A DNA stretch of 64,000 nt from Arcanobacterium haemolyticum DSM 20595 (GTDB taxonomy: Bacteria > Actinomycetota > Actinomycetes > Actinomycetales > Actinomycetaceae): the NCBI RefSeq assembly GCF_000092365.1, contig NC_014218.1, positions 1,054,001 through 1,118,000 on the forward strand. The letters are read 5' to 3'. Shown here piece by piece: positions 39,419 through 48,456 of this stretch (within the stretch, counting starts at the first letter, position 1; every line of letters begins with the position of its first letter). Below the pieces are notes generated by a model. The model saw only the letters and a program-made list of their open reading frames with translations. It was not told the origin of the DNA and did no database searches. A program made the translations under genes and the position numbers.

Positions 39419-39456
39419 CTGCGCTCCCACTCTACTAGTTAAGAGCGGGAGCGCAG
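39419..39456 (-). terminator. Terminator of the infC-rpmI-rplT operon
   Basis: CTGCGCTCCC pairs with GGGAGCGCAG, with further pairing of the CTCT/AGAG arms inside. On the minus strand it is followed by GTCGTTTTTACG. It lies 18 bases beyond the rplT stop. Confidence 0.85.
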
Positions 39457-39473
39457 AAATTTATTGATTAGAA

Positions 39474-39854
39474 TCAAGCAACTGGAGCATTAACGTCAGC
39501 TGGAAGAGCCTTGCGAGCAGCTTCAACAACCGAAGTGAAAGCAGCTGGATCGTTCACTGCCATTTCGGCGAGCATACGACGATCGAGTTCGATACCAGCA
39601 AGCTTGAGACCCTGCATGAAGCGGTTGTAAGTCATACCGTTTGCACGAGCACCTGCGTTGATACGTGCGATCCAGAGCTTACGGAACTCGTTCTTACGGA
39701 CCTTACGATCACGGTAGTTGTACACGAAGGAGTGGGTAACCTGCTCCTTAGCCTTACGGTACAGACGTGAGCGCTGACCACGGTAGCCCGAAGCCCGCTC
39801 AAGGACTGTGCGACGCTTTTTCTTGGAATTAACGGCGTTCTTTACGCGTGCCAT
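39474..39854 (-). CDS. rplT: 50S ribosomal protein L20
   Basis: A 126-residue basic protein with the L20 core ([20 protein letters not shown], then [16 protein letters not shown] and [20 protein letters not shown]). It nucleates assembly of the 50S subunit. In many bacteria L20 also represses its own operon by binding the leader RNA. It follows rpmI by 30 bases. Confidence 0.97.
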   Translation of the reverse strand: MARVKNAVNSKKKRRTVLERASGYRGQRSRLYRKAKEQVTHSFVYNYRDRKVRKNEFRKLWIARINAGARANGMTYNRFMQGLKLAGIELDRRMLAEMAVNDPAAFTSVVEAARKALPADVNAPVA

Positions 39855-39884
39855 GTTTCTTTTTCTCCTTTAGTGCGAGCTAGC

Positions 39885-40079
39885 TCAGATGCCGAGCAAT
39901 GACTTGACCTGCTTGACGTCTGCCCGAGCCACCGGCTGATCCGAGGACAGGCGGCGGGTGCGGCGGGACGACTTGTGCTCGAGGAGGTGGCGCTTGCCAG
40001 CCTGCTCACGCATAAGCTTGCCGGATCCCGTCTTACGGAAACGCTTCTTTGCACCGGAGTGCGTCTTCATCTTTGGCAT
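39885..40079 (-). CDS. rpmI: 50S ribosomal protein L35
   Basis: A 64-residue protein, [20 protein letters not shown] onward, of standard L35 length. The ATG at 40079 is the family start. It lies between infC and rplT, the order found in almost all bacteria. Confidence 0.97.
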   Translation of the reverse strand: MPKMKTHSGAKKRFRKTGSGKLMREQAGKRHLLEHKSSRRTRRLSSDQPVARADVKQVKSLLGI

Positions 40080-40170
40080 TTTATTTTCCCTCAATGCTGC
40101 CTTTAGAGCAGCGTTCTGTTCTGGCTTCCTCGTGACTGGAAGCGGTTCGTGTCAGCTTGTCGTAAGTAGG

Positions 40171-40812
40171 CTATTCGTCTTCTTCAGCACCGGTTTTAGA
40201 AGCAACACGTTCTGCGTTCTTTTGGGCGCGGCGTGCTTCTTCGGCGCGGCGGTTTTCGCGTTCAGCTTCGCGGCGGCGGCGCTGATCGGACTTCGCCTCA
40301 GACTTGCGGCGGGTTGGTGCGAGCACCATCACCATGGAGCGACCATCGACGCGCGGTGCAGATTCAACCACAGCATCTTCTGCAGTATCGGCAGCCAAAC
40401 GTTCCATAAGCCGGACACCGACTTCTGGACGAGACTGCTCACGGCCACGGAAGCGCAACTGAACCTTGACCTTGTCACCACCGTTGAGAAACTTGATGAT
40501 TCGCTTCAACTTGGTTTCGTAGTCATGCTGATCGATCTTGAGACCGAGGCGCATTTCCTTTAGTTGCGTGTTGGCTTGGTTGCGACGTGACTCGCGTGCC
40601 TTCTGTGCGGCTTCGTACTTAAACTTGCCGTAGTCCATAAGCTTGGCTACTGGCGGGTTCGCGTTCGGCGCCACTTCAACAAGATCGAGGTTCGCTTCCT
40701 GAGCGAGTCGCAGTGCATCTTCCACACGTACAACGCCTACCTGCTCTCCAGCAGGGCCCACGAGACGTACTTCAGCCACGTTGATTCGATCGTTGATTCT
40801 TGGCTCGTTGAT
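40171..40812 (-). CDS. infC: Translation initiation factor IF-3, with a non-AUG start
   Basis: The factor (213 residues) prevents premature joining of ribosomal subunits and checks the start codon. The body is clear: [40 protein letters not shown] and the C-terminal domain ([19 protein letters not shown]). There is no ATG or GTG before the conserved NEPRINDR. The ATC at 40812, five bases behind AGGAG, best fits the start; an ATT at 40815 is too close to the Shine-Dalgarno. Non-AUG starts on infC let IF-3 repress its own translation in other bacteria. A GTG at 40779 would lose the conserved 11 residues. The C-terminus carries an extra charged tail ([20 protein letters not shown]). Confidence 0.93.
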   Translation of the reverse strand: MNEPRINDRINVAEVRLVGPAGEQVGVVRVEDALRLAQEANLDLVEVAPNANPPVAKLMDYGKFKYEAAQKARESRRNQANTQLKEMRLGLKIDQHDYETKLKRIIKFLNGGDKVKVQLRFRGREQSRPEVGVRLMERLAADTAEDAVVESAPRVDGRSMVMVLAPTRRKSEAKSDQRRRREAERENRRAEEARRAQKNAERVASKTGAEEDE

Positions 40813-40957
40813 AATTGCTCCTCTAACTTACTTCGACGTGCGACGCGCACGGAGTCCAGAGGGCATACGGTACAGTGCCGTATTCTCGTAACCCGATCCC
40901 TTAGGGACCCAGGTGGGATTTTCTCCGCTTGCGTTCCGGCTATTGCCGGTCGGTCAC
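40813..40957 (-). promoter_or_regulatory. Structured infC leader RNA
   Basis: The leader of about 145 bases contains GGTCCCTAAGGGATC, the hairpin ATACGG-CACTGT-ACCGTAT and other paired segments, ending in the AGGAG site of infC. Leaders of infC-rpmI-rplT operons often control expression by L20 or IF-3. The mechanism here is inferred from position and pairing. Confidence 0.6.
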
Positions 40958-40963
40958 TGAGTT

Positions 40964-40992
40964 ACTTTACCAGCTTGCGTTTACTTTCCCAA
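40964..40992 (-). promoter_or_regulatory. Promoter of infC-rpmI-rplT
   Basis: TTGGGA (40987-40992) and TAAAGT (40964-40969) are separated by exactly 17 bases on the minus strand, placing the transcription start near 40957. Confidence 0.7.
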
Positions 40993-41040
40993 AAGCAGCA
41001 CCGCGCCATTTTCGCGTTTTTTCGGTGAGCTTGCGCACGT

Positions 41041-41763
41041 TCACTCTGGACGTGGGCGAATTTCTACAAGATCGAGCCGCGCCCGCACGTATGGGTCAGT
41101 TTCGAGCGTTGCCGCCACGGCTTGCGCTACAGCAACTACTGTTTCTGTGGCAGAGTCCCGCGAAAAAACCATATCCACGATCGCGGTTCCGTTTACATCT
41201 GGCAAAAGTTCGATTGACAGCACATGGTCACGATATTCTTCCGCGAGCTTCGTGATAACACCGCGTATTTTCGGATCGGCCCACGGAGCCAACCATTTTC
41301 CGCCTGCCGCCAGCGTAATAACCGCGGTTCTACCCAGCACCGTTTCGTTGTCGGTTCCTGGATCGAGCACGATCAGCCCAGTTTTCTGTTTTAACGTTGC
41401 GATAGCGGTAGCTTCGATGCTCACTGGCACCGGCCGCGCTGTTGCGTTCCAGTTAGTTAGCGCTTCCGCGTGAGAAAAGACGACGACGGCGGAGCGGCCA
41501 TTGTGCACCTGGGCTGTGACAAGCCCTTCTTCACGTTCCAATGGATGGGATGGTTGGCTGGTATGTTCGAGGACTTTCCCGTTGGCGTCTGTGCCCGGAT
41601 GCGCGTGTGGGATAACCGGCAGGAGAACACGATCTAGTGCGCGCACGATGTTCTCAACACGCTGATCTGATGACGATTCGTATGCCTTACGCAATTCCTG
41701 TGGCATGGAGCCATCATCGTTGGCATACGGATTCGGAGTAAGAAGAGATGCGAGATCAGGCAT
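41041..41763 (-). CDS. SseB-family protein
   Basis: The 240-residue protein has the SseB N-terminal fold (SAVVVFSHAEALTNWNATAR and NETVLGRTAVITLAAGGKWL) and a C-terminal half (LAEEYRDHVLSIELLPDVNG) seen in many actinobacterial SseB-like proteins. SseB was named for enhanced serine sensitivity; its biochemical role is not known. The ATG at 41763 is preceded by GCAGGAGATGAAAACG; an ATG three codons earlier lacks a good site. It overlaps the upstream hypothetical gene by 8 bases. Confidence 0.8.
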   Translation of the reverse strand: MPDLASLLTPNPYANDDGSMPQELRKAYESSSDQRVENIVRALDRVLLPVIPHAHPGTDANGKVLEHTSQPSHPLEREEGLVTAQVHNGRSAVVVFSHAEALTNWNATARPVPVSIEATAIATLKQKTGLIVLDPGTDNETVLGRTAVITLAAGGKWLAPWADPKIRGVITKLAEEYRDHVLSIELLPDVNGTAIVDMVFSRDSATETVVAVAQAVAATLETDPYVRARLDLVEIRPRPE

Positions 41764-42295
41764 CGTTTTCATCTCCTGCAGGATTCATAGCGCCCAGAAT
41801 TTCAGCAATTTCTTTATGAGAGAGGTGTTCAACACTGCCTTCGATATCCGCAGGCTTCTTCTCTCCCAAAATGAGGTATTCAACTAGAGGATCAACCGCA
41901 TTCAATAACAGACCGCCAGGTATTTCTTCTCCACGTTCGCCGTTCATATAGCGCACACCCGATACAATGCCAGATGTGCCAGCTTCGGCCCCGACGTCGT
42001 CTCCCAATTCGGCAACCATCAAGACAACTCCGTACGGCGATAACTCGGAAAGTAACGCAGCCACAAGTTCTGGCTGATCGGAAGGTTCAATGGAATCGTC
42101 ATTACCCGATGTTTCCCCAAGCAACTCGGAAATATCCCAATCGTCAAACTCTTTTACCGGAATATCACGAACTACTACTGCCCCATATTCTGTGGGAACA
42201 ACGGAAGCGGTAATCCCCCGAAGGCTCAGCACTGCTGCAACGATATGAGGATGTTCGAACGTAGTAAGAATGATGTAACGGCGCGCAGAGTTCAC
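41756..42295 (-). CDS. Hypothetical protein with SseB partner context
   Basis: This 179-residue protein begins (GTG) MNSARRYIILTTFEHPHIVA and has an acidic middle (ELLGETSGNDDSIEPSDQPE). I do not recognise a domain. Its gene overlaps the SseB-like gene by 8 bases and has an AAAGGT site before the GTG, so the two form one unit. Conserved partners of unknown function are common beside sseB-like genes in actinobacteria. Confidence 0.72.
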   Translation of the reverse strand: MNSARRYIILTTFEHPHIVAAVLSLRGITASVVPTEYGAVVVRDIPVKEFDDWDISELLGETSGNDDSIEPSDQPELVAALLSELSPYGVVLMVAELGDDVGAEAGTSGIVSGVRYMNGERGEEIPGGLLLNAVDPLVEYLILGEKKPADIEGSVEHLSHKEIAEILGAMNPAGDENDA

Positions 42296-42375
42296 AGGTT
42301 CAACCTTTCATGATGATTCAGTCTCCTATTTTATGCGTCCTCAAACCCTAAAAACAAAACTTAGGACTACCGTCC

Positions 42376-42394
42376 CAAGGCGTGCCTAACCTTG
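42376..42394. promoter_or_regulatory. DtxR/IdeR-box-like sequence before the VIT transporter gene
   Basis: CAAGGCGTGCCTAACCTTG matches 12 of 19 positions of the iron-box consensus TTAGG-TTAGCC-TAACCTAA by eye. It lies about 70 bases before the start codon. Control by an iron- or manganese-dependent DtxR-family repressor would suit a metal transporter, but the match is only moderate. Confidence 0.3.
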
Positions 42395-42462
42395 CTATAC
42401 CAACATTTCTTTTCCGAGTAGGGTGATAAACATAGGGAAGTTAGAGACGAAAGGAGTATAAA

Positions 42463-43227
42463 GTGACTCTTACTTTTAATAATGCTGCGTGTAATTGCGA
42501 CGTCAAACGTGGCGCTCCTTCACACCTAAATTTCACGCCTGCACACGAAGATTCCGCTGAGCTTGGCACAAAACTCAACTGGCTCCGCGCAGGTGTTCTG
42601 GGCGCAAACGATGGCATCGTGTCTACAGCCGGTATCGTTATGGGAGTTTCTGGCGCTGCCGTAGATAATCATGCACTTTTTGCCGCCGGTTTGGCAGGCA
42701 TGGTGGCTGGCGCGCTTTCGATGGCGGCGGGCGAATACGTCTCTGTGTCCACTCAGCGCGATACGGAAAAGGCGGCGGTAGATCACCAGCGTGCATTCTT
42801 CACTCGCGATCCATACGGGGCTCAGATGCGGCTGGCCAGTTTAATTGCGGGCAAAGGAATTTCCAAGCCTCTTGCCTGGCGGATATCTGAAGAACTCGCC
42901 AAGAAGGATCCCGTTCACGCGCTCACTCAATACGAATACGGGATTGATGCAGATGAACTCACGAATCCGTGGCATGCTGCATGGGCTTCGATGGTGGCGT
43001 TCGTTCTTGGAGCCACCATTCCATTCTTGGCGATGATCTTCTCCCCTGCTAGCCTCGCAGTTGGGCTCACCGTCATATCTGTGAGCTTTGCGTTGGCGAT
43101 CACCGGATCCGTTTCTGCATGGCTTGGAGGAGCACCGATCGTTCCGGCCACACTCCGAAATATCGTGTGGGGAAACTTGGCCATGTGGGTCACGTATGGA
43201 ATCGGAATCCTCGTAGCTAACGTCTAG
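42463..43227 (+). CDS. VIT1/CCC1-family membrane protein (Fe/Mn transporter)
   Basis: The 254-residue protein has the VIT family pattern: LNWLRAGVLGANDGIVSTAG, LFAAGLAGMVAGALSMAAGE and YVSVSTQRDTEKAAVD, five membrane segments with a cytoplasmic loop. VIT/CCC1 proteins export or store iron or manganese. The GTG start follows AAAGGAGTATAAA. The N-terminal 30 residues contain NAACNCDVKRGAPSHLNFTP, a short extra segment with two cysteines. It is divergent from the SseB-like pair. Confidence 0.87.
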   Translation: MTLTFNNAACNCDVKRGAPSHLNFTPAHEDSAELGTKLNWLRAGVLGANDGIVSTAGIVMGVSGAAVDNHALFAAGLAGMVAGALSMAAGEYVSVSTQRDTEKAAVDHQRAFFTRDPYGAQMRLASLIAGKGISKPLAWRISEELAKKDPVHALTQYEYGIDADELTNPWHAAWASMVAFVLGATIPFLAMIFSPASLAVGLTVISVSFALAITGSVSAWLGGAPIVPATLRNIVWGNLAMWVTYGIGILVANV

Positions 43228-43236
43228 CTACCTCTC

Positions 43237-44037
43237 CTATGACTCCTGCGTGACCTGATCCACGGCCCCACCAAACCGGCGATTGCGGGATGCATACTGT
43301 TCGATGCATCGCCACAACACATTCCGATCAAATTCTGGCCATGGTTCATCAACGAACATCATTTCGGCATACGATGCCTGCCAGAGCATAAAGTTGGACG
43401 TGCGTTGTTCGCCTCCGGAACGGATAAACAAATCGACGTCCGGTAGGTGCGGCTGGTAGAGCGCCTGGGCAATCGTTTCTTCGTTGATCTTTCGCGGCTT
43501 GATCTCACCGCGCGCGGCCGCCGCCGCAATCTCCGCAACAGCATCCGCGATCTCTGCACGCCCGCCGTAGTTACAGCAGAAATTCAAGGTCATAGTGGAG
43601 TTGTACATAGTGAGGCGCTGGGCTTCTTGCAGCTCCTTGATAACCGAGCTCCACAAACGCGGCTGGCGCCCAGACCACACAATCTTTACTCCCCAATCGT
43701 CAAGTTCGTGCCGGCGCCGGTGAATCACATCCCGTGAATAATTCATCAAAAAGGCAATTTCGGATGGGGAACGTTTCCAGTTTTCGGTGGAAAACGCATA
43801 CACAGATACCACCTCAACACCGATTTCAACTGCCCCTGCAAGAACATCCATCAGCGCCTTTTCGCCAGCCCGATGCCCTTCGGTTCGCGGTAAATGGCGT
43901 TCATTAGCCCACCGCCCGTTGCCGTCCATCACAACAGCAACGTGCTTTGGCACAGCATCGGCAGGAATTGCAGGTGGCCCTGCAATTCCTGCCGGAGGAG
44001 CAATAGGGTCATGCATTGTTGGCGTGATTCGTTCCAT
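43237..44037 (-). CDS. uppS: Undecaprenyl diphosphate synthase (isoprenyl transferase)
   Basis: The 266-residue cis-prenyltransferase has HVAVVMDGNGRWANERHLPR (catalytic Asp and the GNGR motif), YAFSTENWKRSPSE and the C-terminal DLFIRSGGEQRTSNFMLWQA. It makes the lipid carrier for peptidoglycan. It follows recO by 6 bases with GAGGAACC before the ATG. The first 25 residues (Pro/Ala-rich) are an extension to the usual start. Confidence 0.95.
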   Translation of the reverse strand: MERITPTMHDPIAPPAGIAGPPAIPADAVPKHVAVVMDGNGRWANERHLPRTEGHRAGEKALMDVLAGAVEIGVEVVSVYAFSTENWKRSPSEIAFLMNYSRDVIHRRRHELDDWGVKIVWSGRQPRLWSSVIKELQEAQRLTMYNSTMTLNFCCNYGGRAEIADAVAEIAAAAARGEIKPRKINEETIAQALYQPHLPDVDLFIRSGGEQRTSNFMLWQASYAEMMFVDEPWPEFDRNVLWRCIEQYASRNRRFGGAVDQVTQES

Positions 44038-44043
44038 GGTTCC

Positions 44044-44775
44044 TCATTTTACGTCAAGAAGCCGTAGAGACTTCACGTGTTTTTCGATATGCCATTGGGA
44101 GTAAGCACCGACGATGGCGGCGGCAGATTTGCGCGCAGCGATCGTGGCAGCATCTGCACTGGCCCAATCTCCTACGATCAGCGCCAGCAACAACTGCCAG
44201 GTTTCCACAGACGGCGTTGCTGATCCTACAGGCCGGCAATCATCGCACACTGCCCCACCTGCGGCGATATTCAGCGCCGAATGAGGCCCCGGCACGCCAC
44301 ACGACGCGCATTCATCGATAGAAAATCCCCAACCGGCCACCATCATCGATCGCAAGATATAGGAATAGACGATCAATTCAGGAGGATGCACCTGCTGAGC
44401 TACGGCGTAGAGAGCACCGTGAAGCAACGCGAAGAGTTGAGGATCGGCCGCACTGTCGCTGTCATTAATAATGTCCGCAAATTCTACGATCGCACTGGCT
44501 GCCGTATAGGCATCATAGTTGCGCCCAATCGTGCGGCCATATTGCGAAAGCGTATCCACCTGCGAAATCGTATCGAGCGTTTTCCCTAAGTAAATCTGCA
44601 CATCCACGTGGGAAAACGGTTCTACTCGCGCCCCGAAGCGCGAGCCCGTTTTCCGCACGCCTTTGGCAACAGCCCGGATTTTTCCGTGATTGCGTGAAAG
44701 CATGGTAATCACACGATCTGCTTCCCCAATATCGTGAGTACGCAGCACGATGGCATCATCGCGGTAGGTTTTCAC
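44044..44775 (-). CDS. recO: DNA repair protein RecO
   Basis: RecO (243 residues) helps load RecA on gapped DNA. The N-terminal OB fold (DAIVLRTHDIGEADRVITML) and the C-terminal zinc site (CASCGVPGPHSALNIAAGG, then CDDCRP) are intact. Its place between era and uppS is typical of actinobacteria. Confidence 0.95.
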   Translation of the reverse strand: MKTYRDDAIVLRTHDIGEADRVITMLSRNHGKIRAVAKGVRKTGSRFGARVEPFSHVDVQIYLGKTLDTISQVDTLSQYGRTIGRNYDAYTAASAIVEFADIINDSDSAADPQLFALLHGALYAVAQQVHPPELIVYSYILRSMMVAGWGFSIDECASCGVPGPHSALNIAAGGAVCDDCRPVGSATPSVETWQLLLALIVGDWASADAATIAARKSAAAIVGAYSQWHIEKHVKSLRLLDVK

Positions 44776-44781
44776 GCCAGA

Positions 44782-45714
44782 TCAGAACCCTAAACGGCCA
44801 AGTTGTTTAGGATCGCGCTGCCAATCTTTTGCCACTTTGACGTGGAGATCAAGATAGACTTTTCGGCCAAGCAACCGTTCAATATTCGCGCGCGCCTGCT
44901 GGCCTACTTTGCGCAAACGCTGCCCTCCGTGTCCAATAATGATGCCCTTTTGCGATGGACGTTCCACAAAAATATGGACATGGATATCGATTAGCGGCGG
45001 TCGTTGAGCGCCCGGTTTCGCTTCACGTTCGATCATTTCTTCAACGACGACGGCGATCGAGTGCGGAAGTTCGTCACGCACGTCTTCAAGTGCGGCTTCG
45101 CGTACGAATTCTGCGATCATGGCTTCGTCAGATTCGTCAGTTACAGCATCCATCGGATACAGCGGTGGCGAAAGCGGCATATGCTTCAAGAGCACATCGG
45201 CGGCCAAGGCAACCTGTTCCCCGGACTTCGCACTGAGCGGGATAATTTCAACAAAATCGTGCAGTTGGCTGACATCGATCAATTTCGCTGCCAGATCCTC
45301 ACGCGAAATTTTATCGATCTTGGTCACAGCAGCGAAAATCGGAACGCGGGCCTCAGCAAGTTCACGCAACAAATAACGATCGCCCGGGCCGATCTTCTCA
45401 TCAGCCGGCAAACACATAAGCGCAGCATCCACACCATCAAGCGAATCACGAACCATATCGTTTAAACGTTCACCAAGGAGCGTACGCGGCCGGTGCAGAC
45501 CAGGCGTATCAACAAGAATCAACTGCCCGTGATCACGTTGCACGATACCGCGAACGATTCGACGCGTTGTTTCTGGCTGATTAGCCGTAATCACGATCTT
45601 TGTTCCCACCAGTGCGTTGGTGAGAGTTGATTTGCCGGCGTTCGGGCGCCCAACAATAGAAATGAAACCAGCCCGGTAATCTTCTGGCCAGCTAGCAATC
45701 ATCGAATCAGTCAC
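44782..45714 (-). CDS. era: GTPase Era
   Basis: The 310-residue protein contains G1 GRPNAGKST, DTPGLHRPRT (G3), TKID (G4) and a C-terminal KH domain (GIIIGHGGQRLRKVGQQARA). Era binds 16S rRNA and supports 30S assembly. The start overlaps the CBS gene by four bases. Confidence 0.97.
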   Translation of the reverse strand: MTDSMIASWPEDYRAGFISIVGRPNAGKSTLTNALVGTKIVITANQPETTRRIVRGIVQRDHGQLILVDTPGLHRPRTLLGERLNDMVRDSLDGVDAALMCLPADEKIGPGDRYLLRELAEARVPIFAAVTKIDKISREDLAAKLIDVSQLHDFVEIIPLSAKSGEQVALAADVLLKHMPLSPPLYPMDAVTDESDEAMIAEFVREAALEDVRDELPHSIAVVVEEMIEREAKPGAQRPPLIDIHVHIFVERPSQKGIIIGHGGQRLRKVGQQARANIERLLGRKVYLDLHVKVAKDWQRDPKQLGRLGF

Positions 45715-46973
45715 TTTGGTTCGTCCTCTTCTGTTTCAACACGCGAAGCGATAATAGTTTGTAGGAGTTTACGCCGGCCTTCAAATCGGTCAGCACTCAT
45801 GGTTACGCCATACGCTTGCGCGCACGATCCAACGATAGGGATCCGGCCCAGCGCCTTGGTTAGAAGGCCGCCAGCGGTTTCGACGTCGTCGTCGTCAATC
45901 TTAATACCAAAAAGCTCCCCAAGTTCATCCGCTGGAAGGCGAGCCGGAACACGAAAAACTCCAGGCGATAACTCTTCGATTTCAGGTTCGGCCCTGTCAT
46001 GTTCGTCCACCATATCCCCCACGATTTCTTCCAAAATGTCTTCGATCGTGACCAAGCCGGCGATCCCGCCGTATTCATCAACAGCAAGAGCCATATGCTT
46101 CGCGTCTGCACGCATCTCACGCAACAGATCGTCAGCCATCTTCGTTTCCGGAACAAACACAGGTTCGCGCATCACATCAGAAACGGTGAGCGAATCCGCA
46201 TCCACCCTCCGGTGAGTCTTACGAATCGCATCCTTCAGATACAAAATGCCCACCACGTCATCGCTTTCCTCCGCAATAACAGGAGCACGCGAATACCCAG
46301 AACGATTGAACAGCGAAATGGCCCGATCCAGTGGCTCATCTGCACCAATCGTAATCATATCCGGGCGCGGAACCATCACTTCACGAACCATCGTTTCAGA
46401 CAGTTCGAACACGGAACGCACGATCTCACGTTCTTCATCTTCCAATGCTTCGGATTCGGATACGCGCTCAACCATGTAGGTGCGCTGATCGTCGTCGGTA
46501 TCCCCCGCATCATCATCAGAATCACGGCGCGAGACAAAAATCGAACCGATCTTCGTAAGCCACCACAACAACCGGCCACCTAAGCGAACCGACCGCACAG
46601 GATACTTAAAACCCAAAGTGGGAGGGATAATAATGTTGGTCAAACCGAGCGTGAGCAGCATCGCCATCACAACGCCCACCAAGTTCAGCATCAGGTTGCG
46701 GAACACCAACCCCACCAAAACCATCAACGTGGCACCCAGCAACACCAAAATACCTGAACGAACCGCAGTCACGGCAGTAATCGCCGCCAACCGGTGAGTC
46801 ACAATCAGCGAAACGAACGGGCCAGACTGCCCCTCATCTTCTGCTTCCTCCACCTGCGTATGCGTAATACGCGACAGGGCCGAAAGTAGCAACGCGCCAA
46901 ACGCAGCCAATAGCGCACACGTTACCGCAATCGTGATAAGAATCGGCAACGGCACAGATTCTATTTCAGACAC
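45711..46973 (-). CDS. CNNM/CorC-type protein with CBS domains (hemolysin C family)
   Basis: The 420-residue protein has an N-terminal CNNM membrane domain of about four helices. A pair of CBS domains follows (SEADDPLDRAISLF and EYGGIAGLVTIEDILEEIVG), then a CorC/HlyC C-terminal domain with FRVPARLPADELGELFGI. Such proteins are linked to Mg/Co export or tolerance. The hemolysin name is historical. It lies between ybeY and era, with a two-base gap to ybeY, as in related genomes. Confidence 0.88.
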   Translation of the reverse strand: MSEIESVPLPILITIAVTCALLAAFGALLLSALSRITHTQVEEAEDEGQSGPFVSLIVTHRLAAITAVTAVRSGILVLLGATLMVLVGLVFRNLMLNLVGVVMAMLLTLGLTNIIIPPTLGFKYPVRSVRLGGRLLWWLTKIGSIFVSRRDSDDDAGDTDDDQRTYMVERVSESEALEDEEREIVRSVFELSETMVREVMVPRPDMITIGADEPLDRAISLFNRSGYSRAPVIAEESDDVVGILYLKDAIRKTHRRVDADSLTVSDVMREPVFVPETKMADDLLREMRADAKHMALAVDEYGGIAGLVTIEDILEEIVGDMVDEHDRAEPEIEELSPGVFRVPARLPADELGELFGIKIDDDDVETAGGLLTKALGRIPIVGSCAQAYGVTMSADRFEGRRKLLQTIIASRVETEEDEPK

Positions 46974-46975
46974 TG

Positions 46976-47488
46976 CTACTCCACCGTAGGAGCGATGTCA
47001 TCGATAGTCGCATTCGGATCTTGTGGATCGCGCGGGCGGCGCGCCAAGAAGGTCAACAGCAAACGCCGCTGAAGTTCAAACATTTCCTTCTTTTCGTCCG
47101 GTTCCGCATGATCGTAGCCCAGCAAATGCAAAATACCGTGCGTGGTGAGAAGCAGGATTTCTTCCATCGTGTTGTGCCCCGCCGCCAGCGCCTGACGCGC
47201 CGCGACCTGCGGACAAATAGCGATATCTCCCAGCATGCCAGGCGTAGGTTCCACGCCCAGCGGCGTTGGCCGCAGTTCATCCATAGGGAAAGACATGACG
47301 TCAGTTGGGCCTTCCAGATCCATCCATTCCACATGCAAGGCAGACATCGCTTCCTCATCGAGCATCACGATGGAGAGATCAGATTGTTGATGCACCCGCA
47401 GATCGTCCAAAACCCACGTGGCTAGCTCCGAAATTTCTTCAAGCTGTGGCGCTGGCTCAAAACCAGATTCGTCATTAACCTCAATCAT
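46976..47488 (-). CDS. ybeY: Endoribonuclease YbeY (rRNA maturation factor)
   Basis: A 170-residue protein with the zinc-binding HGILHLLGYDHAEPDEKK motif, in which three histidines bind the metal. It takes part in 16S 3' end processing and ribosome quality control. The ATG at 47488 overlaps the phoH stop by 8 bases. The usual position between phoH and the CorC-like gene is kept. Confidence 0.95.
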   Translation of the reverse strand: MIEVNDESGFEPAPQLEEISELATWVLDDLRVHQQSDLSIVMLDEEAMSALHVEWMDLEGPTDVMSFPMDELRPTPLGVEPTPGMLGDIAICPQVAARQALAAGHNTMEEILLLTTHGILHLLGYDHAEPDEKKEMFELQRRLLLTFLARRPRDPQDPNATIDDIAPTVE

Positions 47489-48446
47489 GGGTATCCTCTC
47501 CTGCGTATCGTGCGTATGCATCGATGATGTCTGCTACCAAGCGGTGACGCACCACGTCCCCTGCTCCAAGTTCAATAAATTTAATATGGTCCACGTTACG
47601 CAAGATCCGCCGCACGATTCCGAGTCCCGATGTGGTGTTGCGCGGCAGATCCACCTGGGTTAAATCGCCTGTGACCACGATCTTCGAGTTGAATCCCAGG
47701 CGCGTGAGGAACATTTTCATTTGTTCCGGCGTGGTGTTTTGGGCTTCGTCAAGGATCACGAAGGCATCGTTGAGTGTGCGGCCGCGCATGTATGCAAGTG
47801 GCGCCACTTCGATTGTACCTGCAGCCAGGAGTTTCGGAATTGCTTCCGGATCGAGCATATCGTAGAGAGCATCGTAGAGCGGCCGCATGTACGGATCGAT
47901 CTTGTCATTCAGCGATCCTGGCAGGTAGCCGAGCGATTCGCCAGCTTCCACGACAGGGCGAGTCATGATGATTCGCTTCACCTGGTTTGTTTGGAGCGCC
48001 ACCACGGCTTTCGCCATCGCTAAGTATGTTTTTCCTGTACCTGCTGGGCCGATTCCAAACACAATCGTGTTTTCATCGATCGCATCCACGTATTCTTTCT
48101 GGCCGAATGTTTTTGGCCGGATAGTTTTCCCGCGGTTGGTGAGAATATCGGTGGTGAGGACTTCTTTTGGCTTGTTGAGGCCGTTAGTCATGATTGTCAT
48201 GGCCCGTTCCACGGCGTCAGTTGTGAGGTGTTGCCCGGACGATGCCACAGAGACGAGTTCGCCGATCAGGCTTCGCGCAATATCCACGGAGGCTTCGGGG
48301 CCAGTTATCTGAATATCACGCCCGCGGACGTAGAGTTGCGCCGGCGCAAGGCCGCGTTCGAGCGCACGGAGCACTTCATCGCGGTGCCCGAGCACATTGA
48401 TCATCGGGATACGTTGCGGAACAGTTACAGTATGCGAGGTAGTCAT
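47481..48446 (-). CDS. phoH: PhoH-family ATPase (PhoH-like)
   Basis: The 321-residue protein has an N-terminal KH-like part (INVLGHRDEVLRALERGLAP) and the PhoH ATPase core: GPAGTGKTYLAMA (Walker A), LDEAQNTTPEQMKMFLTRL (Walker B region) and VTGDLTQVDLP. Members act with YbeY in RNA metabolism. I chose the ATG at 48446 (MTTSHTVTVPQR); another ATG three codons upstream is possible. Confidence 0.95.
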   Translation of the reverse strand: MTTSHTVTVPQRIPMINVLGHRDEVLRALERGLAPAQLYVRGRDIQITGPEASVDIARSLIGELVSVASSGQHLTTDAVERAMTIMTNGLNKPKEVLTTDILTNRGKTIRPKTFGQKEYVDAIDENTIVFGIGPAGTGKTYLAMAKAVVALQTNQVKRIIMTRPVVEAGESLGYLPGSLNDKIDPYMRPLYDALYDMLDPEAIPKLLAAGTIEVAPLAYMRGRTLNDAFVILDEAQNTTPEQMKMFLTRLGFNSKIVVTGDLTQVDLPRNTTSGLGIVRRILRNVDHIKFIELGAGDVVRHRLVADIIDAYARYAGEDTHD

Positions 48447-48456
48447 CAGTTCCATT

